Program-made: the position numbers and the translations under genes
Assembly: GCA_031548365.1 (NCBI GenBank)
Contig: JAVBRD010000007.1
Coordinates: 1-64,000 of the forward strand
Direction: 5' to 3'
DNA from: JAVBRD01 sp031548365
GTDB taxonomy: Bacteria > Bacillota > Clostridia > Christensenellales > UBA1750
Length of the DNA stretch: 64,000 nt
Part shown: positions 34,346 through 42,437 of the stretch, one piece after another
How positions within the stretch are numbered: position 1 is the first letter of the stretch
How the letters are laid out: the number at the start of each line of letters is the position of its first letter
Notes under the pieces: model-generated
Database searches by the model: none
Told to the model about the DNA's origin: nothing
What the model saw: only the letters and a program-made list of their open reading frames with translations

Positions 34346-35118
34346 TGCTCAATGCTCAAGACTTAAGCGTCACCCTCGGCGGTCACCCCATTCTCGGCGG
34401 TGTGAGTTTTTCACTTGCTGCAGGTGATGTGCTCATGATCGTCGGCCCCAACGGTTCTGGCAAAACCACCCTTGTGCGCGCCATCATGGACAGCGTGCCT
34501 CATGGCGGAAGCGTAAACGTGTGTGGCACAGATATTCGCCGCATGAGCCTCGCCGAACGCGCACTCACCGTTGGAGTGCTCACGCAAAACAACACAACGC
34601 AGTTCGCCTACACCGCGCGCGATGTGGTCGCGGTCGGGCGGTACGCGCACAAGCGCGGTCTGCTGGGTTCCCTCACCGCGGAAGACAACCGCGTCATCAT
34701 GGAATCTCTCGCGCTCACGCAGACTGCCGACCTCGTCGACCGCACCGTAACGACGCTCTCGGGCGGAGAGCTTCAGCGCGTGTGCCTCGCGCGCGTGTTT
34801 GCGCAGAACCCGCGTATCCTCATCTTGGACGAGCCGACCAACCACCTTGACATCGAGCACCAATTGCTCATGTTCGACATCATCGGCAAATGGGTCAAGG
34901 TCGGTCAGCGCGCTGTGATCTCCATCGTACACGATCTCAACATCGCGTACGCGTACGGATCGCGCGCCCTGCTTCTTTATAAGGGCGAAGTGTTCGCGCA
35001 AGGCTCGCCCAGGGAAGTGCTGTCAAGCAATAACCTTAGGAACGTTTACAACGTGGATCTTGTGGCGTGGATGAAGTCTCTGCTGTCTAATTGGCAGCAC
35101 GACGAGGAGGTCAACTGA
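34342..35118 (+). CDS. btuD: Cobalamin ABC transporter ATPase
   Basis: An ABC ATPase of 258 residues: Walker A GPNGSGKTT, Q-loop VLTQNNTTQF, signature LSGGELQRV, Walker B ILILDEPTNHLD and H-loop IVHDLN. The sequence belongs to the FecE/BtuD group. The C-terminus after KGEVFAQGSP is short. Its TGA shares bases with the ATG of the next gene. Confidence 0.94.
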   Translation: MMLNAQDLSVTLGGHPILGGVSFSLAAGDVLMIVGPNGSGKTTLVRAIMDSVPHGGSVNVCGTDIRRMSLAERALTVGVLTQNNTTQFAYTARDVVAVGRYAHKRGLLGSLTAEDNRVIMESLALTQTADLVDRTVTTLSGGELQRVCLARVFAQNPRILILDEPTNHLDIEHQLLMFDIIGKWVKVGQRAVISIVHDLNIAYAYGSRALLLYKGEVFAQGSPREVLSSNNLRNVYNVDLVAWMKSLLSNWQHDEEVN

Positions 35119-35633
35119 TGAAACAAGGATACGTCCAGGTTTACACCGGCAATGGCAAAGGCAAGACGACCGCAGCGTTTGGTCTCGCTCTTCGAGCGGT
35201 GTGCGCGGGGAAAAAGGTCATCATTTTGCAATTTGTCAAAGGGATGAAGTACAGCGAGCTGAAAGCCACAGAGTTTTTGCCCCGTCTGACAATCGAGCAG
35301 CACGGCGGCGGGTGCTTCATCACGCATGAGCCCTCACCTGAAGATGTGGCGCTTGCCAGGGTCGGTCTTGAGCGTCTTCGCGACGCCGCGTCTTCGGGTG
35401 AGTACGACGTGGTCATCGCGGACGAACTCAACATCGCGCTCCACTACAACCTGTTCAGCGTCGCGGAAGCGCTTGACGTCATCCGCGCTCGCAGCGCGCA
35501 CACAGAACTCATCATCACAGGCCGGTACGCCAGGCCCGAGATCATCGACATCGCCGATCTCGTGACCGAAATGACTGAGGTAAAACATTACTACAAGCAA
35601 GGAATCGCAAGCCGCGAGGGGATTGAGAGGTAA
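35118..35633 (+). CDS. cobO: Corrinoid adenosyltransferase, CobA/BtuR type
   Basis: Transfers adenosyl from ATP to cob(I)alamin or its precursors. The P-loop GNGKGKTTAAFGLALRA, the segment VIILQFVKGM and VIADELNIALHYNL followed by ITGRYARPEIIDIADLVTEM are diagnostic of the BtuR family; 171 residues is normal. The frame starts inside btuD, but the ATG at 35118 (overlapping TGATG) after GAGGAGG is the real start. Its place after btuFCD indicates that imported corrinoids are adenosylated at once. Confidence 0.95.
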   Translation: MKQGYVQVYTGNGKGKTTAAFGLALRAVCAGKKVIILQFVKGMKYSELKATEFLPRLTIEQHGGGCFITHEPSPEDVALARVGLERLRDAASSGEYDVVIADELNIALHYNLFSVAEALDVIRARSAHTELIITGRYARPEIIDIADLVTEMTEVKHYYKQGIASREGIER

Positions 35634-35636
35634 AGC

Positions 35637-36455
35637 ATGCGATCCATCATGGTCATGGGCACAGCTTCATCCGTGGGCAAGAGCACATTCTGCCTGGGAC
35701 TTTTGCGGCATCTTAGCAATCATGGCGCATCCTGCGCACCGTTCAAATCGCTCAACGTCACGGACCGGATCCACATGGCATCCGACGGCGTCATGAGCCG
35801 GGGTCAAGCGCTCCAGTGCGAGGCTGCGCGGTTCACGCCGACATGGCGCTGCAATCCCATTGTGATGAGCTTTGGAAAAAGCCCGCGCCTGGTCGCCAAC
35901 GGCGCTGACCTTCCCCCCACAGCGGGCGCTTACCGCGAACGGCGGGCACCGCTGAAGAATGATGTCGTGAACGCGTTCCGCACGCTGTCCGCACAAGTGG
36001 ACTGCATCGTCATCGAAGGCGCGGGCAGCCCGGTTGAGCTCAACCTCCTGCCTGACGACTATGTCAATACCGGGATGGCGGCCATCGCGGACACAAGCGT
36101 CGTTCTGGTCGGCGATATACGCGGGGGCGGTGTGTTCGCCAGCCTGCTCGGTACGCTCCATCTGATGCCGCCCGAGGATCGCGCGCGCGTCAAGGGGCTG
36201 ATCGTCAACCGCTTTATCGGCGATCCCGCGCACTTCACCGCAGGCGTGCACATCCTTGAGGCGCGCTCGGGCGTGCCTGTGCTGGGCGTCATCCCCGAGA
36301 CCGCGATCGACCTAGAGGCAGAAGACACGCTCTCCCCCGACGGTTCCGAGCTCAGCGCATCCTCGCTGGCGTACCGCGAAGAGCAGTACAACAGGCTCGC
36401 CGCACACATCGCCGCGCATGTCGACATAAAAACAATCATGGAGGCCATGCGATGA
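35637..36455 (+). CDS. CobQ-like cobyric acid synthase lacking the glutaminase domain
   Basis: Residues 1-230 are the dethiobiotin-synthetase-like ATPase domain of CobQ/CbiP: MVMGTASSVGKSTF (P-loop), SRGQALQCEAAR, IVIEGAGSPVELNL, VLVGDIRGGGVFASL, then GTLHLMPPEDRARVKGLIVNRFIGD. Normal CobQ proteins (about 490-510 residues) continue into a GATase_3 domain; this one ends at 272 and the next gene starts four bases before its stop, so the loss is not a frameshift. The substrate loop QNMSLNS of CobQ reads SLNVTDRI, and GDIDRGG reads GDIRGGG, so the substrate may differ. It must use ammonia or a partner for amidation. Confidence 0.85.
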   Translation: MRSIMVMGTASSVGKSTFCLGLLRHLSNHGASCAPFKSLNVTDRIHMASDGVMSRGQALQCEAARFTPTWRCNPIVMSFGKSPRLVANGADLPPTAGAYRERRAPLKNDVVNAFRTLSAQVDCIVIEGAGSPVELNLLPDDYVNTGMAAIADTSVVLVGDIRGGGVFASLLGTLHLMPPEDRARVKGLIVNRFIGDPAHFTAGVHILEARSGVPVLGVIPETAIDLEAEDTLSPDGSELSASSLAYREEQYNRLAAHIAAHVDIKTIMEAMR

Positions 36456-37111
36456 AAAGGCGTTTTTTTACATCGTTTTCAGGGGGCAAAGATTGCAACC
36501 TCGCGCACCATTTAGCGATTCGAAGCGGGCTTGAACCGGTCGCGCTTCTCAGCACCATATCAAATGATTCCGGAAAATCCATGTCGCACGCCATCCCCGA
36601 CACCGTCATCCGCGCGCAAGCCAACGCACTCGGCCTTCCCCTCATCCGCGCGAGCGTGACGTGGGAGAGTTATGAGCAGGTGTTCAAGACTGAGTTGGAG
36701 ACGCTCGTCAAGACGCACGGCGTGACACACGGTGTGTTCGGCGACATCGACATTGAGGACCACCGCAAGTGGGAGGAAGGCGTCTGCGAGCCGTTTGGCG
36801 TCACCGCGGTGCTGCCTTTGTGGCAAATGCCACGCATCGAGGCCGCGCGCGCGTTTGTCGATTCCGGCTTTGAGGCGACCATCATCGTCGTCAACACGAA
36901 AAAAATGCCCGCGAGTTACGCGGGCAAACCATTTAACCACGAGACAATCGAAAGACTTATCGCCGACGGCATCGATCCCTGCGGAGAAGCCGGGGAGTTT
37001 CACACGTTGGTCACGAACGGCCCGACCTATCAAAGAAGCGTTGACCTCAGCATAAAAGGCACATACGAGCGAAACGGTTATTTTTTTATGGACTTTGGCG
37101 TCACGGATTAA
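36452..37111 (+). CDS. DUF71/COG2102 PP-loop ATPase of the B12-salvage type
   Basis: An ATP-pyrophosphatase of 219 residues with SFSGGKDCNLAHHLA (PP-loop) at the start, GVFGDIDIEDHRKW and the DUF71 hallmark DPCGEAGEFHTLV. In archaea and eukaryotes the family includes diphthine-ammonia ligase Dph6, but bacteria lack diphthamide; comparative genomics has predicted a B12-salvage role for the bacterial branch, which this location (last gene of a riboswitch-controlled operon) fits. It overlaps the CobQ-like gene by four bases and the convergent dehydrogenase gene by eleven bases at the 3' ends. Diphthine-ammonia ligase is the usual automatic name and is probably wrong here. Confidence 0.88.
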   Translation: MKRRFFTSFSGGKDCNLAHHLAIRSGLEPVALLSTISNDSGKSMSHAIPDTVIRAQANALGLPLIRASVTWESYEQVFKTELETLVKTHGVTHGVFGDIDIEDHRKWEEGVCEPFGVTAVLPLWQMPRIEAARAFVDSGFEATIIVVNTKKMPASYAGKPFNHETIERLIADGIDPCGEAGEFHTLVTNGPTYQRSVDLSIKGTYERNGYFFMDFGVTD

Positions 37112-38048
37112 CGACGCATTCGACCTTACCCGTGGTGAAGAAGTCGATCAGGTGCTGCGCCCCCTCTTCCGCCATCATGGAGCGCGACATGAGCGTTGCC
37201 GTTCCGATGTGCGGGAACAGCGTGACATTTTCCATCTCAATGAGCTCGACAGAAACGTCGGGCTCATTTTCGTATACATCCAAGCCCGCGCCCGCTATGA
37301 CGCCCTGCTTGAGAGCGCGGATGAGCGCCGCCTCCTCGATGACCGCGCCGCGGGACGTGTTGACGATAAACGCGTCTTTTTTCATGAGCGCAAGCTCTTT
37401 TTCCCCGATCATATGTCGTGTTTCGGGCGTAAGCGGGCAGTTGAGGCTGACCACGTCGCTCACACGCAAAAGCTCCGCGAGCGTTTCACAATACATGAAA
37501 GCGTCATCCGTTTTTCTGCGGTTGTGGTAAACAACTTTCATACCGCAAGCAACCGCGCGCCTTGCTAGAGCACGCCCGATGCGCCCCATGCCCACAATAC
37601 CCAGCGTCGCACCCAACAAAGGCTTCCCGCACAGCCTCCCCGCGAGAGCAAACGCAGCCTTCACGTCGTGCCGCAACAGCCTGTCGTAGCGCGCGGTTTC
37701 GCGCATCACGCTCAGGATGAGAGCGAAAGCCACGTCCGCCGTCGCCTCCGCAGTGGACACAGGCGTGTTGGTGATGATGATGCCGCGCTCGCTAGCGGTA
37801 CGAACATCGATGTTGTCATATCCCGCGCCAACTGAAGAGATCATTTTTAGGTTTTTAGCCGCACCGATCAGTTCCGCGTCGACCGTGCAGCGTGTGGCGT
37901 ATAGCCCGTCCACATCCGCGATTTTTCCGAGCAACTCCGCGCGTGTCATCAGCGCGCCGTCGTCAGGCAGAACGACCTCAAATCCCGCGTTCTTAAGCAT
38001 TTGAACCGCATCGCCAACCATGACATACGGCATGACTACCTTGGGCAT
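37101..38048 (-). CDS. D-isomer-specific 2-hydroxyacid dehydrogenase
   Basis: NAD-dependent dehydrogenase of 315 residues. The cofactor motif GIVGMGRIGRALARRA, the Arg loop NTSRGAVIEEAAL, the Glu region DVYENEP and the His in LFPHIGTAT complete the active site. It resembles glyoxylate/hydroxypyruvate reductases and PGDH-like enzymes but has no ACT domain, so a role in serine synthesis is not shown. The ATG at 38048 follows GAGGGGGG. It is last in a minus-strand run headed by the MFS gene. Confidence 0.9.
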   Translation of the reverse strand: MPKVVMPYVMVGDAVQMLKNAGFEVVLPDDGALMTRAELLGKIADVDGLYATRCTVDAELIGAAKNLKMISSVGAGYDNIDVRTASERGIIITNTPVSTAEATADVAFALILSVMRETARYDRLLRHDVKAAFALAGRLCGKPLLGATLGIVGMGRIGRALARRAVACGMKVVYHNRRKTDDAFMYCETLAELLRVSDVVSLNCPLTPETRHMIGEKELALMKKDAFIVNTSRGAVIEEAALIRALKQGVIAGAGLDVYENEPDVSVELIEMENVTLFPHIGTATLMSRSMMAEEGAQHLIDFFTTGKVECVVNP

Positions 38049-38070
38049 GTTGTTCCCCCCTCGCATGTTC

Positions 38071-39303
38071 TTACCCCATCGCGACTGACATGGCGATTTT
38101 TTCCCACTCCCACAGCCGCTGCGGTTGTTGCCGAACGGTGGAGATGTCCTTTAAAATCATTTCTAGCGGGCAATTGTTTTCGCGGCACAGCCTGACGGTT
38201 TCCTGCAGATCTGCGCGGACATAGTCCGGCTGAAAACTCATGCTCGCGAGAAACGCCGGATTGGGCTTGCGTGAAAAGACGTAGTCTCCCCCAATTTCTC
38301 TTGCGCCCCGCTCCTGATTGGCCCACGGGCTTATGGAGACTTTACGCACACCCGGCAGTTTGCGTACCTGCGCCATTTTTCCGTCTAGCGGATCGCAGCA
38401 CCCGTAGTAGACCAAGCCGAAGCGCTCGCAGATGCGGCTGGCGTATGTGATCTCGAACTCGTCAAACATCGCAGGTGAAACCGTCGAAAACATTTGGGCG
38501 AGGCCGTACATCCACAGATCCTTTGCGCGGGGACGATTTTCGTCGTATCCCGGCGCGGGGAGCTCATCCGTGTAAGCGCCCGTGCAGTGAACAAGCGGTT
38601 GCGTACGGCAAAGCAGCCCCTGCGCCTCCAACTGATCAATCTGCGAAAGATACGCGCGCGTCATGCGGTCGACGATTTTGTGCATGAAGTCGGGTCTGTC
38701 CGCGATGGTGTACAGCGCGTTCTCAACGCCCATCCACTGTGAGATCGGATCCCACAGCGAGAGATATGGGTTGACACCATCGGCTCGCACCTCGAGCACG
38801 CCGTCGAAGACCTCGTGCGCGACTGAAAGCCGGCGCTCTGTATCCTCAACGTCATGCGTGATTACGGGCATGTGTATTTTTTCCAAGTCGTCCTCAGTGA
38901 CGAACTGGTTGACATAGCTGTGGCTGACCACATTGTTCTCTGGATCGCCTGCCAACGTCGTTTCTTCCACACTTACACCCAGCCCAACGCCCCTGACCGC
39001 TTTACTGACGCTCAGGTACGGTTCAACCACCATGTCGCAGCGAAAGTGCAACCATTGATAAAGGGTCTTGCGAAGCCTGTCCTCATAAAAGCGAAACTCG
39101 GGATCCTCGCAGAGGAGCGTGAGCTCATCGTCCACGTTGACCTCGTTCCAACAAACCTGATCCATCATGACCATGGGGCGCACGCGTTTCTTTGCGTTGA
39201 GTGCGCGCCAAAGAGAACGTTTTTCTTCCTGAACGGGCAGCGCCGCAATCTCCGCTACCCGCTTTCCAAGTTCGCGGAGCAGTTGAACGTCTTGCTTGTA
39301 CAC
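38071..39303 (-). CDS. Uroporphyrinogen decarboxylase-related protein, second
   Basis: A 410-residue protein with a UroD-like barrel in its second half: LVHCTGAYTDELPAPGYDENR, DEFEITYASRICERFGLVYYGCCDPLDGK-like sequence (residues 285-315) and a C-terminal RLCRENNCPLEMILKDIST. The first 130 residues are specific to a subfamily found in Clostridia and gut Firmicutes. The HCTG and YGCCD motifs could bind zinc. Such proteins are presumed corrinoid- or one-carbon-linked, without biochemical proof. It starts directly after the radical SAM gene. Confidence 0.72.
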   Translation of the reverse strand: MYKQDVQLLRELGKRVAEIAALPVQEEKRSLWRALNAKKRVRPMVMMDQVCWNEVNVDDELTLLCEDPEFRFYEDRLRKTLYQWLHFRCDMVVEPYLSVSKAVRGVGLGVSVEETTLAGDPENNVVSHSYVNQFVTEDDLEKIHMPVITHDVEDTERRLSVAHEVFDGVLEVRADGVNPYLSLWDPISQWMGVENALYTIADRPDFMHKIVDRMTRAYLSQIDQLEAQGLLCRTQPLVHCTGAYTDELPAPGYDENRPRAKDLWMYGLAQMFSTVSPAMFDEFEITYASRICERFGLVYYGCCDPLDGKMAQVRKLPGVRKVSISPWANQERGAREIGGDYVFSRKPNPAFLASMSFQPDYVRADLQETVRLCRENNCPLEMILKDISTVRQQPQRLWEWEKIAMSVAMG

Positions 39304-39304
39304 A

Positions 39305-40171
39305 TTATCCCTCCACTCCGGTCAGGTCAAAACGCGGCGTGTACACATCGCTCGCCGACTCTTTGTCCTGAACGTATCCTTCAAGGCCGATGTCGGCCAT
39401 GTGCGTAATGGCGCGCTCGATTTCATCCCGCTTCAGCCGCCTGTCGAGCGGCGGATGCTCCGTGGCTGCGTGCATGGGCGTGAACTGGGACATCAGGCTA
39501 AACAGCGCTCCGGGCATGCGTTCCCTGACAAAATCCATGATCCGCATCGCGCCCGTGGTGTGCCCCGGCAAGAGCAGGTGGCGCACGATCACACCACGCG
39601 CGATCAACCCATCCGAGTCGAACACGCACGGGCCGAGACGCTCATGCATGTAAGACAAGCTTTCCATCGCGACTGCGGGATAGTTGGGAGCGCTTGAAAA
39701 CCTCGACGCCTCCGGCTCCTTCGCGTACTTAAAATCGGGCAAATAGACGTCGATCCAAGGGGCGGCGTCCAGCGCGCGGCGGCCGTCATAGCCGGATGAG
39801 TTGTACACGATCGGCAGGCCGAGCGGCCCTGGTTCCAGAGCCTCGCCGATCGCTTCCACAAAGTGAGTGGGCGTGACCAGGTTGATGTTGTGTACACCCT
39901 GCAACTTGAGGCGCTCAAAAATGCAACGCAGCTGCACCGTCGTGAGCTCACGACCGAAGCGGCCTTGACTGATCCCGTGATTCTGGCAATATACGCATCT
40001 CAGGCTGCATCCCGAAAAAAACACCGTGCCTGAACCGCGTGTTCCGCTGACGCAGGGTTCCTCCCACATGTGCGGCGCTGCGCGCGCGACCACAGCCCGC
40101 GCAGGCATGCCGCACACGCCACCGGGCCGTTCCACACCACATTTACGCGGGCAAATGATGCAACCACTCAA
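39305..40171 (-). CDS. Radical SAM protein, PflX/COG1313 type
   Basis: A 288-residue radical SAM enzyme related to pyruvate-formate-lyase-activating enzymes. N-terminal cysteines CIICPRKCGVERPGGVCGM form a possible extra metal site; the SAM cluster motif is CSLRCVYCQN, followed by VTPTHFVEA and LPDFKYA. COG1313 proteins are common in anaerobes; their substrates are unknown. No glycyl-radical enzyme is adjacent. Its start overlaps the upstream gene by four bases. Confidence 0.88.
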   Translation of the reverse strand: MSGCIICPRKCGVERPGGVCGMPARAVVARAAPHMWEEPCVSGTRGSGTVFFSGCSLRCVYCQNHGISQGRFGRELTTVQLRCIFERLKLQGVHNINLVTPTHFVEAIGEALEPGPLGLPIVYNSSGYDGRRALDAAPWIDVYLPDFKYAKEPEASRFSSAPNYPAVAMESLSYMHERLGPCVFDSDGLIARGVIVRHLLLPGHTTGAMRIMDFVRERMPGALFSLMSQFTPMHAATEHPPLDRRLKRDEIERAITHMADIGLEGYVQDKESASDVYTPRFDLTGVEG

Positions 40172-40902
40172 TCGATTCGCTCGATAAGCCGTTCGGCGAG
40201 AACGGCGAAGTTACGCTTGACGGCATAGCACGCCTTCTTGATGTCTACCGGAGGGCGTCCGGGCATGAACGCCGTTCCACGCACGTCGATGAGTGCGAAC
40301 GGCATGGCCTCAGTTTGCTTCTTGGCGGTCTCGTCGATCGTCTCAAGCATAAAAAAGGGATATGTTCCCGCCTTAGGCGCATCGGCCGAGGCGGACATCG
40401 CAGACTCTATCATCGCGCGCGCATCACGGCGCTCCTCACCCTGAACCGAGAGCGAGGGCAGCATGCGCGTTAAAAAACGCGCGTCAGTCAGCGCGAACTT
40501 CTTCGCCATCGCGGCGATCAAGCCAAATGCCGCTCCTTTAGCGTCGAGAGCGGGCCAAAACGCATCGGGCGACAAGCCGACTTTACTCTCAATCCATGCG
40601 AGATAATCGCGAAACAGCGGTGCGCGCATGGCGCCATCGACAAAATCGAAACGCTCGTCCAAAAGCGAGTCGTTTTGGACGTTTCCTGTCAGCTGGGCAC
40701 TTCCCTGAGTGAGGTTGAGCGTCATGAGCGGGCGGTCAAACCGAGATCCGGAATTAAGACAATGAATCGAGAGACAGACAGAATCACCCGGCGCAGTCTG
40801 AAACACCTGCATATCTACTCTGGAGCCGTGCTTGCTGATCAGCTCATAGAAAATCTGCCACGCAACGTATGCCGCCACGTTGTTCCGGTACGACCTTTGC
40901 AT
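40168..40902 (-). CDS. Conserved hypothetical protein between MFS and radical SAM genes
   Basis: A 244-residue soluble protein that I do not recognise. It has no signal peptide, membrane helix or cysteine cluster (two cysteines in CLSIHC only). The C-terminus (DVRGTAFMPGRPPVDIKKACYAVKR, residues about 205-230) is basic. The ATG at 40902 has AGGTGA six bases upstream; another ATG nine bases earlier is less well placed. It overlaps the radical SAM gene by four bases, so the two products probably work together. Confidence 0.7.
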   Translation of the reverse strand: MQRSYRNNVAAYVAWQIFYELISKHGSRVDMQVFQTAPGDSVCLSIHCLNSGSRFDRPLMTLNLTQGSAQLTGNVQNDSLLDERFDFVDGAMRAPLFRDYLAWIESKVGLSPDAFWPALDAKGAAFGLIAAMAKKFALTDARFLTRMLPSLSVQGEERRDARAMIESAMSASADAPKAGTYPFFMLETIDETAKKQTEAMPFALIDVRGTAFMPGRPPVDIKKACYAVKRNFAVLAERLIERID

Positions 40903-40907
40903 GAAAA

Positions 40908-42242
40908 TCACCTAGCCTCTGTTGTTGTGGATAAACGCTTTACTCTGTTTTCCGCCAAGTGGTCGAGCGTGGCGAGCACTAAAAGCAAAAGTGTCGTTAG
41001 GAGATAACCAACCCTGAATTGCGCAAACTGGAGACCTCCGAACAATGGCACCGCGAGGATCGCGGGCCGCAGAAATGATCCGAGCACGGGACCGACCAAC
41101 AGCCCGATGCCCACCACCGCGATATACATGCTCTCATACAGGGAGCTGCCTTCGCGCGGTATGAGCAGGTAGCGGCGCGAAAAAATTGCGATGTTGAACG
41201 TGGCATTGCCCGCCGCCGAAAATACATACGCGATCGGGATGACAAACCGCATGAGCTGGGGGGGCGTAAAGCCCCAAATGAAGATCTCCGTGCCCATCAA
41301 CAGAAACGCCGCCTGCATCATACGCGTTGGCCCAAAACGATCCTGAAGCCTTCCCACGCTGCGGTACGCGATAAACTGATACACTGCGGACAGAGAGGAC
41401 ATGATGGTGATGTATGTGTAGCTCAGCTGGAGGTATCTGAGCATATAGACCTGCGTAATTGCACACGACATCTGCACAATCACATAGAAGAAAAAGACGA
41501 CGGACAGGTAGCGGACAAACTGCGGATTCCTGATCGGGACCGTGAACATGCTCTTGATGCTCGGGCGTGGGGATGGCGCGTACAACGGCTCTTCCATACG
41601 GCTGAAGTAGTAGATTTCGAGAAACCCGAAAACCATGGACATGAAGAACACAACGCCGTACGCAAAGAACGAACGCCCGAGGGCGTCAAGCAGCACACCC
41701 GCACACGGCGGGAGCGCGACCGACACCATCAAGGCGAACATTTGCCTGGTCGATGTGTACCTCCCGCGAATTTCTTTCGGTACGACCGCGGCAAACCAGA
41801 TGTTGAGCGCAACCGTGGTGGACGATGTCAAAAGGCACGCAAGCGTAGAGAGCATGACGAATGTCGGTTGCTGCGCGCGCGACGGAAGCGCGGCGGTCAG
41901 CGACAGCCCAAAGATCAACACGCGGGCGCAGGACAGCATCGTAAGGATGGTGCGCTTCCGGCGCGCGATTCTTTCCCATAAAAGCGGAGCGAAAATGGCT
42001 ACAATGCCGATGATGTTCGGAAAGAGCGCGATGATCGAGGTAAGCGACTCGCTGAAACCAAGCTTGAGCATCAGCCCGTTAAGGATCGACATGGTTGATA
42101 GAAAGTTGGCGGCCGTAAGCGCAAGACACTGCTGTATAAACAAGCGGTGCTGTTCCTTGAGCGGATGATTGAGCAGCTCAGGGTCGTTGTTGTAGAAAAG
42201 GCCATGGATCAGTTTCTGCATCACGGGCGTCAACGCCTCCAT
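40908..42242 (-). CDS. Major facilitator superfamily transporter
   Basis: About 12 membrane helices in up to 444 residues. The A-like motif between helices 2 and 3 (LLWERIARRKRTIL) and GRYTSTRQMFALMVSVALPP in the middle support the MFS fold, close to the YfnA/lactose-permease-unlike group seen beside glycoside genes in Clostridia. Substrate unknown. The frame opens at ATG 42242, but with the -10 at 42262-42267 the transcript leader would be only about 12 bases; GTG 42224 or ATG 42221, behind GGAGG at 42236-42240, are alternative starts. Confidence 0.85.
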   Translation of the reverse strand: MEALTPVMQKLIHGLFYNNDPELLNHPLKEQHRLFIQQCLALTAANFLSTMSILNGLMLKLGFSESLTSIIALFPNIIGIVAIFAPLLWERIARRKRTILTMLSCARVLIFGLSLTAALPSRAQQPTFVMLSTLACLLTSSTTVALNIWFAAVVPKEIRGRYTSTRQMFALMVSVALPPCAGVLLDALGRSFFAYGVVFFMSMVFGFLEIYYFSRMEEPLYAPSPRPSIKSMFTVPIRNPQFVRYLSVVFFFYVIVQMSCAITQVYMLRYLQLSYTYITIMSSLSAVYQFIAYRSVGRLQDRFGPTRMMQAAFLLMGTEIFIWGFTPPQLMRFVIPIAYVFSAAGNATFNIAIFSRRYLLIPREGSSLYESMYIAVVGIGLLVGPVLGSFLRPAILAVPLFGGLQFAQFRVGYLLTTLLLLVLATLDHLAENRVKRLSTTTEAR

Positions 42243-42261
42243 CAGCCAGCTTATCGGCGAT

Positions 42262-42267
42262 ATTATA
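42262..42267 (-). promoter_or_regulatory. Extended -10 of the MFS-led operon
   Basis: TGGTATAAT on the minus strand (TGn plus perfect -10); no clear -35 at 17 bases. Confidence 0.5.
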
Positions 42268-42379
42268 CCACACCGGCGCGCAAGGCGATACGGTCAAACG
42301 CATTCACAGCCACGATCCCATCCCTTTTACTCCGTTCGTTTCTATCCGAACAATCTAAAACGTTCGTCTATACAAGCGG

Positions 42380-42407
42380 TTGACACCAAAGCGGCTCATG
42401 CTAGAAT
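42380..42407 (+). promoter_or_regulatory. Promoter of guaA
   Basis: TTGACA, a 16-base spacer and TAGAAT, 30 bases before the guaA GTG/ATG region. No purine-riboswitch core is visible in the short leader. Confidence 0.7.
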
Positions 42408-42437
42408 GGACAGGAACCGTGATAAGGAGCTGATTCC

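Noticed and set aside
36452..37111. Diphthine-ammonia ligase as the function of the DUF71 protein
   Set aside because: Bacteria have no diphthamide; the riboswitch operon context supports the B12 branch of the family.
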